A stretch of DNA of 64,000 nucleotides. Origin: Chitinophaga varians. Lineage in GTDB: Bacteria; Bacteroidota; Bacteroidia; Chitinophagales; Chitinophagaceae. The notes beneath the pieces were generated by a model. The model was not told the DNA's origin and did no database searches. It saw nothing but the letters and a program-made list of their open reading frames with translations. This document shows positions 51,644-60,391 of this stretch, piece after piece. The stretch spans positions 1,488,001 through 1,552,000 of the forward strand of contig NZ_JABAIA010000002.1 in the NCBI RefSeq assembly GCF_012641275.1, in the 5' to 3' direction. The translations under genes and the position numbers were made by a program. Each line of letters starts with the position of its first letter. Position 1 is the first letter of the stretch.

Positions 51644-52189
51644 ATGAAGAAAATCATTTTGAACCTGGCCGTTACTTTAGACGGATTTATTGAAGGACCA
51701 AACGGGGAGGTGGATTGGTGTATTATGGATGATGATATGGACTTTGGTGGATTTATTGCAAGTGTCGATACGATATTTTACGGCAGAGTAAGTTATGACG
51801 CCTGGGGGAATTTTCAACCGGATGAAGCTACCAGCCCTGCAGAAAGCGAAATGTGGCAAGGCATACATTCCAAGAAGAAATATGTTTTTTCGCATCAAAG
51901 GCGGCAGGATGACAATGCCACATTCATTAGTACCGATATCGTTAGCCAGGTGGCAGCCATAAAGCAGCAGGGTGGTAAAGACATTTGGTTGTATGGCGGT
52001 GCAAGCCTTATCAAGACATTTATAAAGGAAGGTCTTATTGATGTGTATAAAGTATCGGTGCATCCGGTAGTGTTAGGGACCGGTAAGCCATTGTTTGAAG
52101 ATATAAAAGAACGGATAGGGTTAAAGTTGACAGATACGCAGGTTTTTAAATCCGGTGTGGTGCAGCTTACCTATGAACCCGGAGCATAA
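51644..52189 (+). CDS. dihydrofolate reductase/RibD C-terminal domain family protein
   Basis: A 181-residue protein of the RibD_C/DHFR-like fold (YyaP type). Typical blocks are 'ILNLAVTLDGFIEGPNGEVDW' at the N-terminus, 'DTIFYGRVSYDAWGN' near 45 and 'KQQGGKDIWLYGGASLIKTFIKEGLIDVYKVSVHPVVLGTGKPLF' near 106-150. Most stand-alone members have no known substrate and are not folate enzymes. It follows the AraC regulator by 64 bases. Confidence 0.9.
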   Translation: MKKIILNLAVTLDGFIEGPNGEVDWCIMDDDMDFGGFIASVDTIFYGRVSYDAWGNFQPDEATSPAESEMWQGIHSKKKYVFSHQRRQDDNATFISTDIVSQVAAIKQQGGKDIWLYGGASLIKTFIKEGLIDVYKVSVHPVVLGTGKPLFEDIKERIGLKLTDTQVFKSGVVQLTYEPGA

Positions 52190-52194
52190 CCGGA

Positions 52195-52235
52195 AAATAA
52201 AGCCTTTGGATGACGGGCCTCCAAAGGCTTTATTT
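52195..52235. terminator. bidirectional terminator between DHFR-like and hydrolase genes
   Basis: AAATAAAGCCTTTGGA pairs with TCCAAAGGCTTTATTT (16 bases) across a nine-base loop; T and A runs flank it. It lies just after the DHFR-like stop and just before the end of the convergent hydrolase gene. Confidence 0.9.
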
Positions 52236-52236
52236 T

Positions 52237-53136
52237 TTATTTCCCCAGTTTCCGCCTGATATACCCGGCTACATCTGCTATTGCCTCTCTGCCCTGGTCT
52301 ATTACCCCGCCAAATTGCCAGAAGCCATGTATCATCCGGGGATACATCTTTTCGGTCACTTCCACATTCGCCTGGCGAAGTTTGCCGGCATAAGCCATTC
52401 CTTCATCGCGCAGCGGATCATATTCTGCCGTTATGATAAAGGTATCGGGCATCCCTGACAGGTCTTTGTTGTATATGGGAGCAGCCTTGATTTTATCGGC
52501 CGTATAATTTTTCCATACTTCGATGAGGCCTTCCCTGGTGATAACAGGGCCATTCGCAAACTCTGACCAGGAGGGCGTTTGGAGCGAAGAGTCCGTAGCA
52601 GGATATATGAGCACCTGACATGTAATGTTATCCAGCTTTCCGGCCACCCCGGCGGCCAGCGTGCCGCCTGCGCTGTCTCCGCCCACGGCTATACGATGGC
52701 CGTCGATACCCAGTTCAGCTGCATGATGCATGACCCATTGCGTTGCATCGATACAATCATTGAGGCCATGGGGGAACTGATATTCGGGTGCAAGCCGGTA
52801 ATCAACTGCAATAATCACTATGCCTGAATGGTTGGCCAGCTGGCGTAGCGGACGGTCGTGCGTTTCCAGGCTTCCCTTAGAGAAGCCGCCGCCATGAAAG
52901 TATACCATTGCGGGCAATGCTGTTTGTGAAGAAGGCCTGTAAATACGGATATTAATTTCCCGGTCGGTGAAAACGAGCGTTTTGTTCTCTACAGAAAATA
53001 CTGCTTCCTGCTCTCCGGCAAGTGGATTCAGCCGTTCATAGGATTCCCTTGAAGCTGTTATCTTATCTGTTATATGCGTCACCTCAACTGAATCGATGTA
53101 AGTCAGTACTTCCTGTACCTGTGGTAAAATTTCCAT
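52237..53136 (-). CDS. alpha/beta hydrolase of the hormone-sensitive-lipase-like (HSL) family
   Basis: About 299 residues from ATG 53136; the longer frame to 53208 adds residues that look non-coding. HSL hallmarks: oxyanion motif 'YFHGGGFSKGS' near 78-88, nucleophile elbow 'GGDSAGG' near 147-153, Asp in 'TAEYDPLRDEG' near 241 and His in 'MIHGFW' near 270. It acts on carboxylic esters; the substrate is unknown. It is divergent from a LysR gene with a ~95-base shared upstream region, the classic LysR arrangement. Confidence 0.92.
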   Translation of the reverse strand: MEILPQVQEVLTYIDSVEVTHITDKITASRESYERLNPLAGEQEAVFSVENKTLVFTDREINIRIYRPSSQTALPAMVYFHGGGFSKGSLETHDRPLRQLANHSGIVIIAVDYRLAPEYQFPHGLNDCIDATQWVMHHAAELGIDGHRIAVGGDSAGGTLAAGVAGKLDNITCQVLIYPATDSSLQTPSWSEFANGPVITREGLIEVWKNYTADKIKAAPIYNKDLSGMPDTFIITAEYDPLRDEGMAYAGKLRQANVEVTEKMYPRMIHGFWQFGGVIDQGREAIADVAGYIRRKLGK

Positions 53137-53231
53137 TGTAGTATTATTTAGGGCAAATGTCCGCAGAAGGGAGATATTAGTAAAATAGCTTAATTTATGG
53201 GCGGTCATAAAAACAATTATAACTTTAGGCT

Positions 53232-54101
53232 ATGGTAAATTTGGAATGGTACAGGACTTTTAAGGCAGTTTATCAGACGGGGTCGCTGACAGCCGCGTCG
53301 AAGATTTTATTTATATCTCAGCCTAATGTGAGCCAGCATCTGGCCTTGCTGGAGGCACATGTAGGGAAGACATTGTTTGAACGAAAACCAAGGATCGCTC
53401 CTACTGACTATGGCAGGTTGTTTTATACACAGGTAGTGGCCCCGCTGGAAATGCTGGAAAAAGTGGAGGAGGGGTTTAATGCAGCCAGCCTGAAAAAACA
53501 AACACCGATTATCCGGTTAGGGGTTGTACAGGAATATTTCCAGGCTGTATTATCAGAGCATATAATGACGATGGATGCCAACCTGGTTGTGTCTTTCGGG
53601 CATACCGGAGAGTTGTTGGACAGGTTACATAAAGGAGCATTGGATTTTGTGGTGGCAACGAAGTCGGCGCGGTATAAGGAAATTGTTTTTGAGCCTGTTC
53701 GGCAGGAAACCTACGTCATCATAGGCAGTAAAACGATGGATACCACTGAGTTTGACAGGTATGTGAAAAAAGAAGACTGGGAAGGCAGTGAATCCTGGTT
53801 ATTGTCGCGGCCCTGGGTGGCGTATACTACTGATCTGGCTATTATACGCAGGTTCTGGAAAAAGAATTTTAACAAACGGCCGGCTATCAAACCCTATTGC
53901 GTCATACCGAATATGCACCTGATCCTGAAATCGCTGAAACGCTGTGCAGCATTGACCATAGCAGCGGATTACCTGTTGGATGACGACCTGAAAGTAATCT
54001 GGCGTGGAAAAATACCGATGGACAACACGCTGTACCTGGCTTATGATAAGACAAAGGCCCTGCCGGAGCAGGTGCGGATGATGAAACAATTTTGTCAGTA
54101 A
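53232..54101 (+). CDS. LysR-family transcriptional regulator
   Basis: A 289-residue regulator. The N-terminal winged helix-turn-helix is 'LEWYRTFKAVYQTGSLTAASKILFISQPNVSQHLALLEAHVGKTLFER' and the effector domain starts near 90 (PIIRLGVVQEY). It is divergent from the HSL-type hydrolase and probably controls it. A perfect terminator hairpin overlaps its stop codon. Confidence 0.94.
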   Translation: MVNLEWYRTFKAVYQTGSLTAASKILFISQPNVSQHLALLEAHVGKTLFERKPRIAPTDYGRLFYTQVVAPLEMLEKVEEGFNAASLKKQTPIIRLGVVQEYFQAVLSEHIMTMDANLVVSFGHTGELLDRLHKGALDFVVATKSARYKEIVFEPVRQETYVIIGSKTMDTTEFDRYVKKEDWEGSESWLLSRPWVAYTTDLAIIRRFWKKNFNKRPAIKPYCVIPNMHLILKSLKRCAALTIAADYLLDDDLKVIWRGKIPMDNTLYLAYDKTKALPEQVRMMKQFCQ

Positions 54102-54134
54102 AGCAACTGCGTTTAACCCTTAAACGCAGTTGCT
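54102..54134. terminator. terminator after the LysR gene
   Basis: AGCAACTGCGTTTAA pairs perfectly with TTAAACGCAGTTGCT (15 bases) with only a three-base loop. The left arm begins at the last base of the LysR stop codon. It serves the convergent gene at 54144 too, with moderate T content on either side. Confidence 0.82.
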
Positions 54135-54143
54135 GAAAATAGC

Positions 54144-54956
54144 TTATTTCTTTCCTGCCAGGATTTTGACCTGGTTTTTCAGTTCATTGATCTCTGTATC
54201 GTACTTCTTTTGCTGGTCAATCAGATAACGGGTCAGTTCCTCTACTTTCTTCAACAGGATGACATTCATCTCTGCCACGTCGATGTCGTTTTTTGCGATG
54301 TCCGCCGCTGATGGCACGTCCGGCAAATGTTTGTTGGCTTTTATGTATTGTTCCACGCTTTGCAGGGATGGCAATTGATAGCCATCTTCGAAAACATAGT
54401 CAGGCCAGGTGCTGCTGGCTTTTACTTTAATTCTTTCGGCCAGGATAGTGCCGGCAACTGCCAGCCTGTAACCGGGTACTGCCTCTGAACCTATTCCCAC
54501 AAATCCATTGTTTCCTATATTAAAGACGGGGTTGCCGGCACCGTCCAATACGCCAAAAGGTTTGTCGCCGTATCCTTTTATCAGCGTAGATCCGTTTTCC
54601 TGGAGAAATAGCCGGTCTTTTCCGGCGTAATCGGTATTCCAGGAGTCCGTTGTGCCAGTCCATATCCGGTTCCATCTGGTCCATACTCTGCCGTCAATTT
54701 TGTTTCGATATTTCAACTCGCCCCAATAGGATGTTTCCAGCTGAAAGTTCCCCGTGGAAGAACCGGGACCATAGTACTGTAGTAGTGTTGAAACATGCTG
54801 ACCGGGATAGGTAATGTTATATACGCCGTTTTGAAGGCACGTATCGCGTAACCCATTGTCAGCGACTCCGCGAAAGAGGAATGTGCTGGGATCTTGGCAA
54901 AATGCACTCAGGCAGGCAAAAAACAACGAAAGAAAGAGAAATAATTTTTTGAACAT
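54144..54956 (-). CDS. secreted protein with knob-like N-terminus and helical S74-type tail
   Basis: About 270 residues from ATG 54956 (a longer frame reaches 54998). Signal peptide at about 1-21 (FKKLFLFLSLFFACLSAFC). The middle (about 25-120) has 'NGVYNITYPGQH...WGELKYRNKIDGRVWTRWNRIW', like pyocin-knob or tail-fibre-type surface domains. The tail has 'SLQSVEQYIKANKHLPDVPSAADI' and 'DVAEMNVILLKKVEELTRYLIDQQKKY', a trimeric coiled-coil end common in Bacteroidota surface proteins with chaperone-like S74 relation. It is exported and probably surface-associated; the role is unknown. Confidence 0.8.
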   Translation of the reverse strand: MFKKLFLFLSLFFACLSAFCQDPSTFLFRGVADNGLRDTCLQNGVYNITYPGQHVSTLLQYYGPGSSTGNFQLETSYWGELKYRNKIDGRVWTRWNRIWTGTTDSWNTDYAGKDRLFLQENGSTLIKGYGDKPFGVLDGAGNPVFNIGNNGFVGIGSEAVPGYRLAVAGTILAERIKVKASSTWPDYVFEDGYQLPSLQSVEQYIKANKHLPDVPSAADIAKNDIDVAEMNVILLKKVEELTRYLIDQQKKYDTEINELKNQVKILAGKK

Positions 54957-55120
54957 AGGTATGCGTTTATTTTTTGCTAAAGATAAAATATATTCCACCT
55001 TTCCAGTGTTGTTTTAATAATGATTTATCATTAATGGGTTCCGGGTGGAGGTCAGATAGTCTTTGAAATGCTCTGCCATTGTTATCTCACGGCCTAACAC
55101 ATTGTGGCTGACCATCAACT

Positions 55121-55211
55121 ATACAGTTTGCAATACTGTATGTGGTAATCAGATTTGTGCGTAATCAGCATCGTTGAACGGGCCGCCTCGTATGAGGCAG
55201 CCCGTTTTTCG
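55121..55211 (+). promoter_or_regulatory. possible short plus-strand transcription unit between two minus-strand genes
   Basis: An inverted repeat ATACAG-N9-CTGTAT lies at 55121-55141. TTTG at 55127-55130, 19 bases, then CAGATTTG at 55150-55157 is one base from the Bacteroidota consensus. A strong hairpin (55177-55206, AACGGGC...GCCCGTT with one mismatch) with TTTTTC on the plus side ends it. The gap 54999-55218 otherwise holds nothing. This could encode a ~50-base RNA or simply be a terminator reading into the opposite gene end. Confidence 0.35.
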
Positions 55212-55218
55212 GTGAAAG

Positions 55219-56232
55219 TCAGCTTAACCGATGTGCATTTTCACGGAGGTAATGCATCGCTTCTTTTACGGCGTCTCTACTGTTTTTAGGATTAAACCCC
55301 AGTTCTGTACGCGCTTTGGATATGTCGAAGTTCTGCTGTAGCCCTGAGAACATGGCAATATCCTTCATTGTCAGTACGGGCGCTTTGCCGCTTATTTTAC
55401 TGCCTGTTTCCATTAACCAGGCTACGGCGTATAATATCGGCCTGGGAACGGCCACCGGCAGTTTCAACTTCAGTTCCGGGAATAACTGCTGCGCAATTTT
55501 TGTGGTTTCTTTGATGGAGGTACATTTTTCACTGGCCAGGATATATCTCTCTCCGTTTTTCCCTTTGGTGGCAGCAAGATAACAGCCTTCAGCCACGTCT
55601 CTTACATCGATCCAGTTTAAGGTGATATTTGTTTCAACCGGGATCTGTTTTTGCAGGATCAACCGGATAATGTTGTACGATACGTTCAATGGTGCAAAGG
55701 CAACAGGGCCTATCATAGCGGCTGGAAGTACGGCCACCAGTTCAATACCATGCTTTTTAGCCAGTTCGAAAGCCAGCTTTTCCCCATCGTTCTTCGAATT
55801 ATAATACATGTCTCTGCGGTCCGGATTGTAACCGTTGCTTTCTTTTGTGGGAAGATGCGTATAATCCAACGCCGCTATCGAGCTGACATATACAATTCTT
55901 TTTACACCGGCTTCCACAGCTGCTTCTATGGTATTGCGGGTGCCTGCGATGTTTACATCGTAAATTTCCTTTTGGGGGTCTTTGGCCCAGAGTTTAAAGG
56001 AAGCTCCTACCGCGTAAAAAGTATCTACGCCCTTTAAGGCTCTTACAAATGATGCTTTGTCGGTAATATCAGCCTGTACTACTTCGCAGTGCAGGCCTGC
56101 AAAAGGCTCTTTGTTTTTTAAGCTGCGTACGGAAGCCCTCACCGGAATTCCTTTGCTGAGAAGAAGTCTTACTAAGTTGTTGCCTAAATGTCCGTTTGCG
56201 CCGGAAACGAGGGCTAATTTTTTTTGCTCCAT
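55219..56232 (-). CDS. NAD-dependent epimerase/dihydroflavonol-4-reductase-like SDR
   Basis: About 337 residues from ATG 56232; an upstream frame to 56259 is less likely. Extended SDR features: 'LVSGANGHLGNNLVRLL' with the GxxGxxG turn near 9-15, and the catalytic 'YYNSKNDGEKLAFEL' (YxxxK) near 147-152. Members reduce aldehydes or ketones or modify sugars and lipids; the substrate is unknown. It follows the Crp/Fnr gene by 64 bases on the same strand, and is probably co-transcribed with or controlled by it. Confidence 0.9.
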   Translation of the reverse strand: MEQKKLALVSGANGHLGNNLVRLLLSKGIPVRASVRSLKNKEPFAGLHCEVVQADITDKASFVRALKGVDTFYAVGASFKLWAKDPQKEIYDVNIAGTRNTIEAAVEAGVKRIVYVSSIAALDYTHLPTKESNGYNPDRRDMYYNSKNDGEKLAFELAKKHGIELVAVLPAAMIGPVAFAPLNVSYNIIRLILQKQIPVETNITLNWIDVRDVAEGCYLAATKGKNGERYILASEKCTSIKETTKIAQQLFPELKLKLPVAVPRPILYAVAWLMETGSKISGKAPVLTMKDIAMFSGLQQNFDISKARTELGFNPKNSRDAVKEAMHYLRENAHRLS

Positions 56233-56296
56233 ATCCTGTGTTTTTAATTGACAGGACAAAGGTCAATCTTGCTCCGTTAACACCGCTTCGCAAATG

Positions 56297-56872
56297 TTAC
56301 CTAATGATCTGTTTGCGGATCCTGCTCAGGCTTTTAGGGTTCATGCCCAGGAATGAGGCGATGTATTGCAAGGGGACATTATGGAGAATTTCGGGATGTT
56401 CATCCATCAGGTTTTTATACCGTTGCTCTGCGCTGAGCGCGGCCAGTTCCTTGGAACGTTTTTCATTATAGGCAAGCGACTGCTGAAAAACCAGGATACT
56501 GAAGTCTTTGAACGCTGCGCTTTCCCGGGTGAGGGCTTCCAGGTTGTTTTTGGTAATCCGTAGCAATTCACAGTCAGTTATACATTCCAGGTTTTCGTCG
56601 GACACTGTCTGATTGATAAAGTTAAAGTAAGAAGTGATGAAGCCGGGAGGGCAATTGATATGCGTGGTCACCTCATCGCCTTTTTCATTGTAGTGGAACA
56701 GCCTGACAAACCCGGAAACGATGAAATACAGGTATTTCGGGATTTTCCCTTCTTCTTCAATAACGCGGTTCCGGGGCTGAAGTACCGGCTCAAAGTACTG
56801 TCTGTACAGGGCTTCGTCGCGCTCGCTTAGCTTTGCGCTTTGGGAAATGAGGCTTATTAGTTGTTCGTGCAT
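56297..56872 (-). CDS. Crp/Fnr-family transcriptional regulator
   Basis: About 191 residues from ATG 56872; upstream starts at 56899 and 56935 are possible. A cyclic-nucleotide-binding-type domain (about 20-130, 'YLYFIVSGFVRLFHYNEKGDEVTTHINCPPGF') is followed by a short helical linker and a C-terminal helix-turn-helix with 'PLQYIASFLGMNPKSLSRIRKQI'. No Fnr-type cysteine cluster is visible. It is upstream of the epimerase gene. Confidence 0.9.
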   Translation of the reverse strand: MHEQLISLISQSAKLSERDEALYRQYFEPVLQPRNRVIEEEGKIPKYLYFIVSGFVRLFHYNEKGDEVTTHINCPPGFITSYFNFINQTVSDENLECITDCELLRITKNNLEALTRESAAFKDFSILVFQQSLAYNEKRSKELAALSAEQRYKNLMDEHPEILHNVPLQYIASFLGMNPKSLSRIRKQIIR

Positions 56873-56994
56873 GTTCGTCCTTTTGGCTGTGATGTCCATC
56901 GCAAAGATATCACTTAAGATGGCATCATTAACCACTCATAACAAAACCGTACCGCTCCTGCAGGCGCGGTACGGTGCCAGGGTCAACAATACAA

Positions 56995-59190
56995 CTAATG
57001 CCGTCCCATCGGCGGCATTTTCTTCTCTTCACTATTGTTACCGGATTTCAGCGATCCAAATTTCCAGTTGAAAGCGACATGAAAGCCACGGTTAAAGAAG
57101 TTGTTGACTTCCGTGCTGCGGAAGCTGGGAGCTGTGGCCGTACTGCGTTGCAGCATGCTGTTCTGAAAAGGATTTGTAACGCCAATCATCACACTGGCTT
57201 TTTTATCCAGGAATTCCTTTTGAGCGGAGAAACTGTAAGACCAGGACGCTGAATTCCTTCCCTGAAGCGTCACGTAGCCGTTGCTATAGTCGCCGGACGC
57301 CTGGAGGGTAAAGTCTTTGGGGAGGGACCATGATACATTCAGATTGAAGGAATAGAAGCCTGCTTCATTTTTCACCTGAAGGGCGTCGCTTTTGAACCAT
57401 ACCTGGTACAGTTCCACGCCGCCGTTGACGCTCAGGCTGCTGCTGAGTTCCATGGCGGCGTTGATATTGGCGCCTAACCGCTTGTTGGCGGCCACGTTAC
57501 GTGGACTGGTCCTGGAGATGCCCAGGCTGTCTACGGTGGTCAGCATTTCGATAGCGTTGCTGTTGGCGCTGAAATACACGCTGTTGTTTAAAGTGAACCC
57601 GGAAGGGGCGTTGTAGTTGTAGCCGGCTTCGAGTGTCCTGGTTGTTTCGGGCCGCAGCAGCGGGTTGCCGGAAGTGAGGTTACGCGGGTCGCTGGCGTTT
57701 ACGAAGGGATTGAGGTCCCATATCCATGGCCTGCGGATGCGTTCTGTATAGCTGAATTTCACATCATGCTGATCATTTAGGGTTTTGGCTACCAGTAGAC
57801 CCGGCACCAGGTTGTTGAACGAAGCATCAAAGGATGATGGCGCCCGCCGGAACTCACTCCCCAGGCTGGTGCCTTCAAAACGAAGGCCTGTGCGGAACAT
57901 CCATTTATTTGCAGTTTCAAACTTCAGGCTGACGTAACCTGCGTAAATATTTTGAAAATATTTCATCTGGTCGGAGCGGGAAGATATTTCAACCAGGTCG
58001 GTGCTGCCGGGATTGTGCTCGTTGTTCCTGGCGCTGTAAGTGGTATTGGCGCTGGTCCTGCTGAACTTAACACCTGTTTCAAGGACATTTCTGCCGGTTT
58101 TGTTCAGCGGATGGGTATAATCTGCCTGCAGGCTGAAGTCCCATGATTTGCTGTTGTTAGGCCCGGATTCACGAAAATAGTTCACCCCCGATAGCGTATA
58201 TTGGTTGGTGTTATATTCAGAACGATCGGAGATGTTGCTGACCATGCCCAGTACCTGCAACTCCTGCACCTTTCGGCGGAACCGCTTCTGATAGGTGGCA
58301 GAGAGTTCATAATATCCGGAACTGTTGGTCTGGCGGTTGTTCTGATTGTATTCAGTAGTGCTTTTGCTGTCCTGGTAGCGGTTGTACAGCGTGCTGCGGG
58401 AAGGCCAGGAACCGTTCCAGAAAGTAAGGGTGGTGCTGATTTTTTGCAGGGAGTCGGCATGCCAGGTAAGGCCGGCGTTGCCATAGAGGCCCCGTTCATG
58501 CTGGATGATTTCCGTCTCTTGCAGCAGTTCTCCTGCCGGTTGGCCATTGAACAAAGAAGTCCTGTTAAGGGTGGATGTTCTTCGTTCCCGTTGATTGCTG
58601 GCATTGAGGCTCAGGCTTAGTTCCATATTGCCTTTTACGGTGCTCAGTGCCGCACTGGCAGACTGTTCCAGGTTGCCGGCGCTGACGGTGGTTTCTATGC
58701 TGGTGCCTTTTATTTTCTTTTTGGTGATGATATTGATAACGCCCGCCGCTCCTTCTGCCTCGTATTTGGCCGAAGGGGACGTGATCACTTCAATAGCAGC
58801 GATGCTGCTGGCAGGGATCATTTTCAGCGCCTCTTTCAGGTTTTTGGCGAAGATGCCCGACGGCAGCCCGTTCAGCAGCACTTTTATATTCGGGTCGCCC
58901 CGCATTTTCACCTCTCCGTCGGGGCCTACGGTCAGCAGCGGTACTTTCCGCAGCACATCGCTGGCGGAGCCGGCCTTGTTGCTGATATCTGCGGTAGCAT
59001 TGTATATCAGCTTATCGCCTTTACTTACCACCAGCTTCTTTTTGCCGCTGATAGTAATGGCGTTCAGGTTTTTCATGCTGGTGACGGTATTGCTGTCAGG
59101 TTGCTGGGACGAGAGTTGTTGTGCATGTGACCTCTCAGCGGCCAACATACATAAAACGGATAAAAACAGTAATTTGATAACCGAATGCAT
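56995..59190 (-). CDS. TonB-dependent outer-membrane receptor (outer-membrane beta-barrel family)
   Basis: A 731-residue protein with a signal peptide (about 1-23). A TonB plug occupies about 45-165: 'SDVLRKVPLLTVGPDGEVKMRGDPNIKVLLNGLPSG' and 'VITSPSAKYEAEGAAGVINIITKKK'. The rest is a long barrel, and the C-terminus is 'FHVAFNWKFGSL' plus a polar tail. No carboxypeptidase-like or STN domain is visible, unlike the SusC protein at 3.3-6.6 kb. The ligand is unknown. It is divergent from a LytS/LytTR sensor pair, which may control it. Confidence 0.93.
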   Translation of the reverse strand: MHSVIKLLFLSVLCMLAAERSHAQQLSSQQPDSNTVTSMKNLNAITISGKKKLVVSKGDKLIYNATADISNKAGSASDVLRKVPLLTVGPDGEVKMRGDPNIKVLLNGLPSGIFAKNLKEALKMIPASSIAAIEVITSPSAKYEAEGAAGVINIITKKKIKGTSIETTVSAGNLEQSASAALSTVKGNMELSLSLNASNQRERRTSTLNRTSLFNGQPAGELLQETEIIQHERGLYGNAGLTWHADSLQKISTTLTFWNGSWPSRSTLYNRYQDSKSTTEYNQNNRQTNSSGYYELSATYQKRFRRKVQELQVLGMVSNISDRSEYNTNQYTLSGVNYFRESGPNNSKSWDFSLQADYTHPLNKTGRNVLETGVKFSRTSANTTYSARNNEHNPGSTDLVEISSRSDQMKYFQNIYAGYVSLKFETANKWMFRTGLRFEGTSLGSEFRRAPSSFDASFNNLVPGLLVAKTLNDQHDVKFSYTERIRRPWIWDLNPFVNASDPRNLTSGNPLLRPETTRTLEAGYNYNAPSGFTLNNSVYFSANSNAIEMLTTVDSLGISRTSPRNVAANKRLGANINAAMELSSSLSVNGGVELYQVWFKSDALQVKNEAGFYSFNLNVSWSLPKDFTLQASGDYSNGYVTLQGRNSASWSYSFSAQKEFLDKKASVMIGVTNPFQNSMLQRSTATAPSFRSTEVNNFFNRGFHVAFNWKFGSLKSGNNSEEKKMPPMGRH

Positions 59191-59347
59191 GGTTTATAAT
59201 TGAAATATCTGCAAAACAAGAAACTTTGGTTTCCACATAAAAAAATGAATGAGCAAGGCCCGGAATATAATGACCAATGCAGTTCGTCATGATGTTTTGC
59301 AGGTTGTATTAAAATGAGTGAGCTTTGTTTTACTTAAAGCGCTGGTA

Positions 59348-60391
59348 ATGGAGAATAAGGCAAATTGGCTTCGGAGCAGGTTTCTACAGGAAGTGGTCGT
59401 GTTTGTTGCGATGTTTGTCCTGACGATATTGCATGAGTGGATAAAACTGGACTCTCTGAAGGCGGTCCTGCAGGCGCTGGTGTTTTTTATCCTACTGTAC
59501 GGACAGGCGCAGTTTAACCTCTACCTGATATTTCCGTTGTTGATGGCTAAAAGGTATGCTTTGTACTTTTTAACCTTTATCTTATCCACATTGGTTGGCG
59601 CCCTGTTATTGTTTGGTCTTGACTATTTCTGGATATCCCCGCAGTTCTACCAGGAGCCTGATGTTTCTCTTCCAATGAACATCGCCTATAACTTTGTGCT
59701 TTGTATCATCAGTACGGTGACCATCCTTTCCCTCTTCCTGGTACGTCAGTATTCGAGGGAATTGCAGAAGAGGAGCGAGGTGCAGTTGAAGCTGAGCGAA
59801 ATGAACATCAAATTTCTCCATGCACAACTGAACCCGCATTTCTTCTTTAATATGTTCAATAACCTGTACGGCGTAAGCCTTACGGAGCCGGAACGTACGC
59901 CGGACCTCATTCTGAAGCTGGCCGACCTGATGCGGTACCAGCTGGAAAACGGCAACAAACCGACGGTGACCATACGCGAGGAATTGCAGTTCATCGACAA
60001 CTATATTGCCATGGAGCGGGAACGTATCGGAAAACGATGCCTTATCAGTTATGATTTCCCGGCGGATGATACCGTCCTGCACCAATACAGGATTGCTCCG
60101 CTGATCCTGATCACGTTAGTGGAAAATGCGTTTAAGCACAGTGTCACTATCAGCCATACATGGTATGTTAACATCAGTGTTTACCGGTATGAAGACGACC
60201 TGGTGGTGGATGTACGTAATTCGTTGCCGGATGAAGCCTTAAAAAGCGGCTCCACCGGTATTGGTTTGATCAACATTAAAGAACGGCTGGAGATGCTGTA
60301 TAAACACCGGTATAGTCTTGTCAGCACTATTGATGGGCAGGAATACCGGACCACTCTGACTTTAAGGATAAATACGACAGCACATGGATAA
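59348..60391 (+). CDS. LytS-type membrane sensor histidine kinase
   Basis: About 347 residues from ATG 59348; a GTG frame opens at 59318. Four membrane segments lie at about 12-150. The His_kinase domain (PF06580 type) has the H-box 'FLHAQLNPHFFFNMFNNLYGVSL' near 160-182, and the ATP-lid motif 'STGIGLINIKERLEMLY' near 310. It is transcribed with the response regulator, overlapping it by eight bases. The external signal is unknown. Confidence 0.93.
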   Translation: MENKANWLRSRFLQEVVVFVAMFVLTILHEWIKLDSLKAVLQALVFFILLYGQAQFNLYLIFPLLMAKRYALYFLTFILSTLVGALLLFGLDYFWISPQFYQEPDVSLPMNIAYNFVLCIISTVTILSLFLVRQYSRELQKRSEVQLKLSEMNIKFLHAQLNPHFFFNMFNNLYGVSLTEPERTPDLILKLADLMRYQLENGNKPTVTIREELQFIDNYIAMERERIGKRCLISYDFPADDTVLHQYRIAPLILITLVENAFKHSVTISHTWYVNISVYRYEDDLVVDVRNSLPDEALKSGSTGIGLINIKERLEMLYKHRYSLVSTIDGQEYRTTLTLRINTTAHG

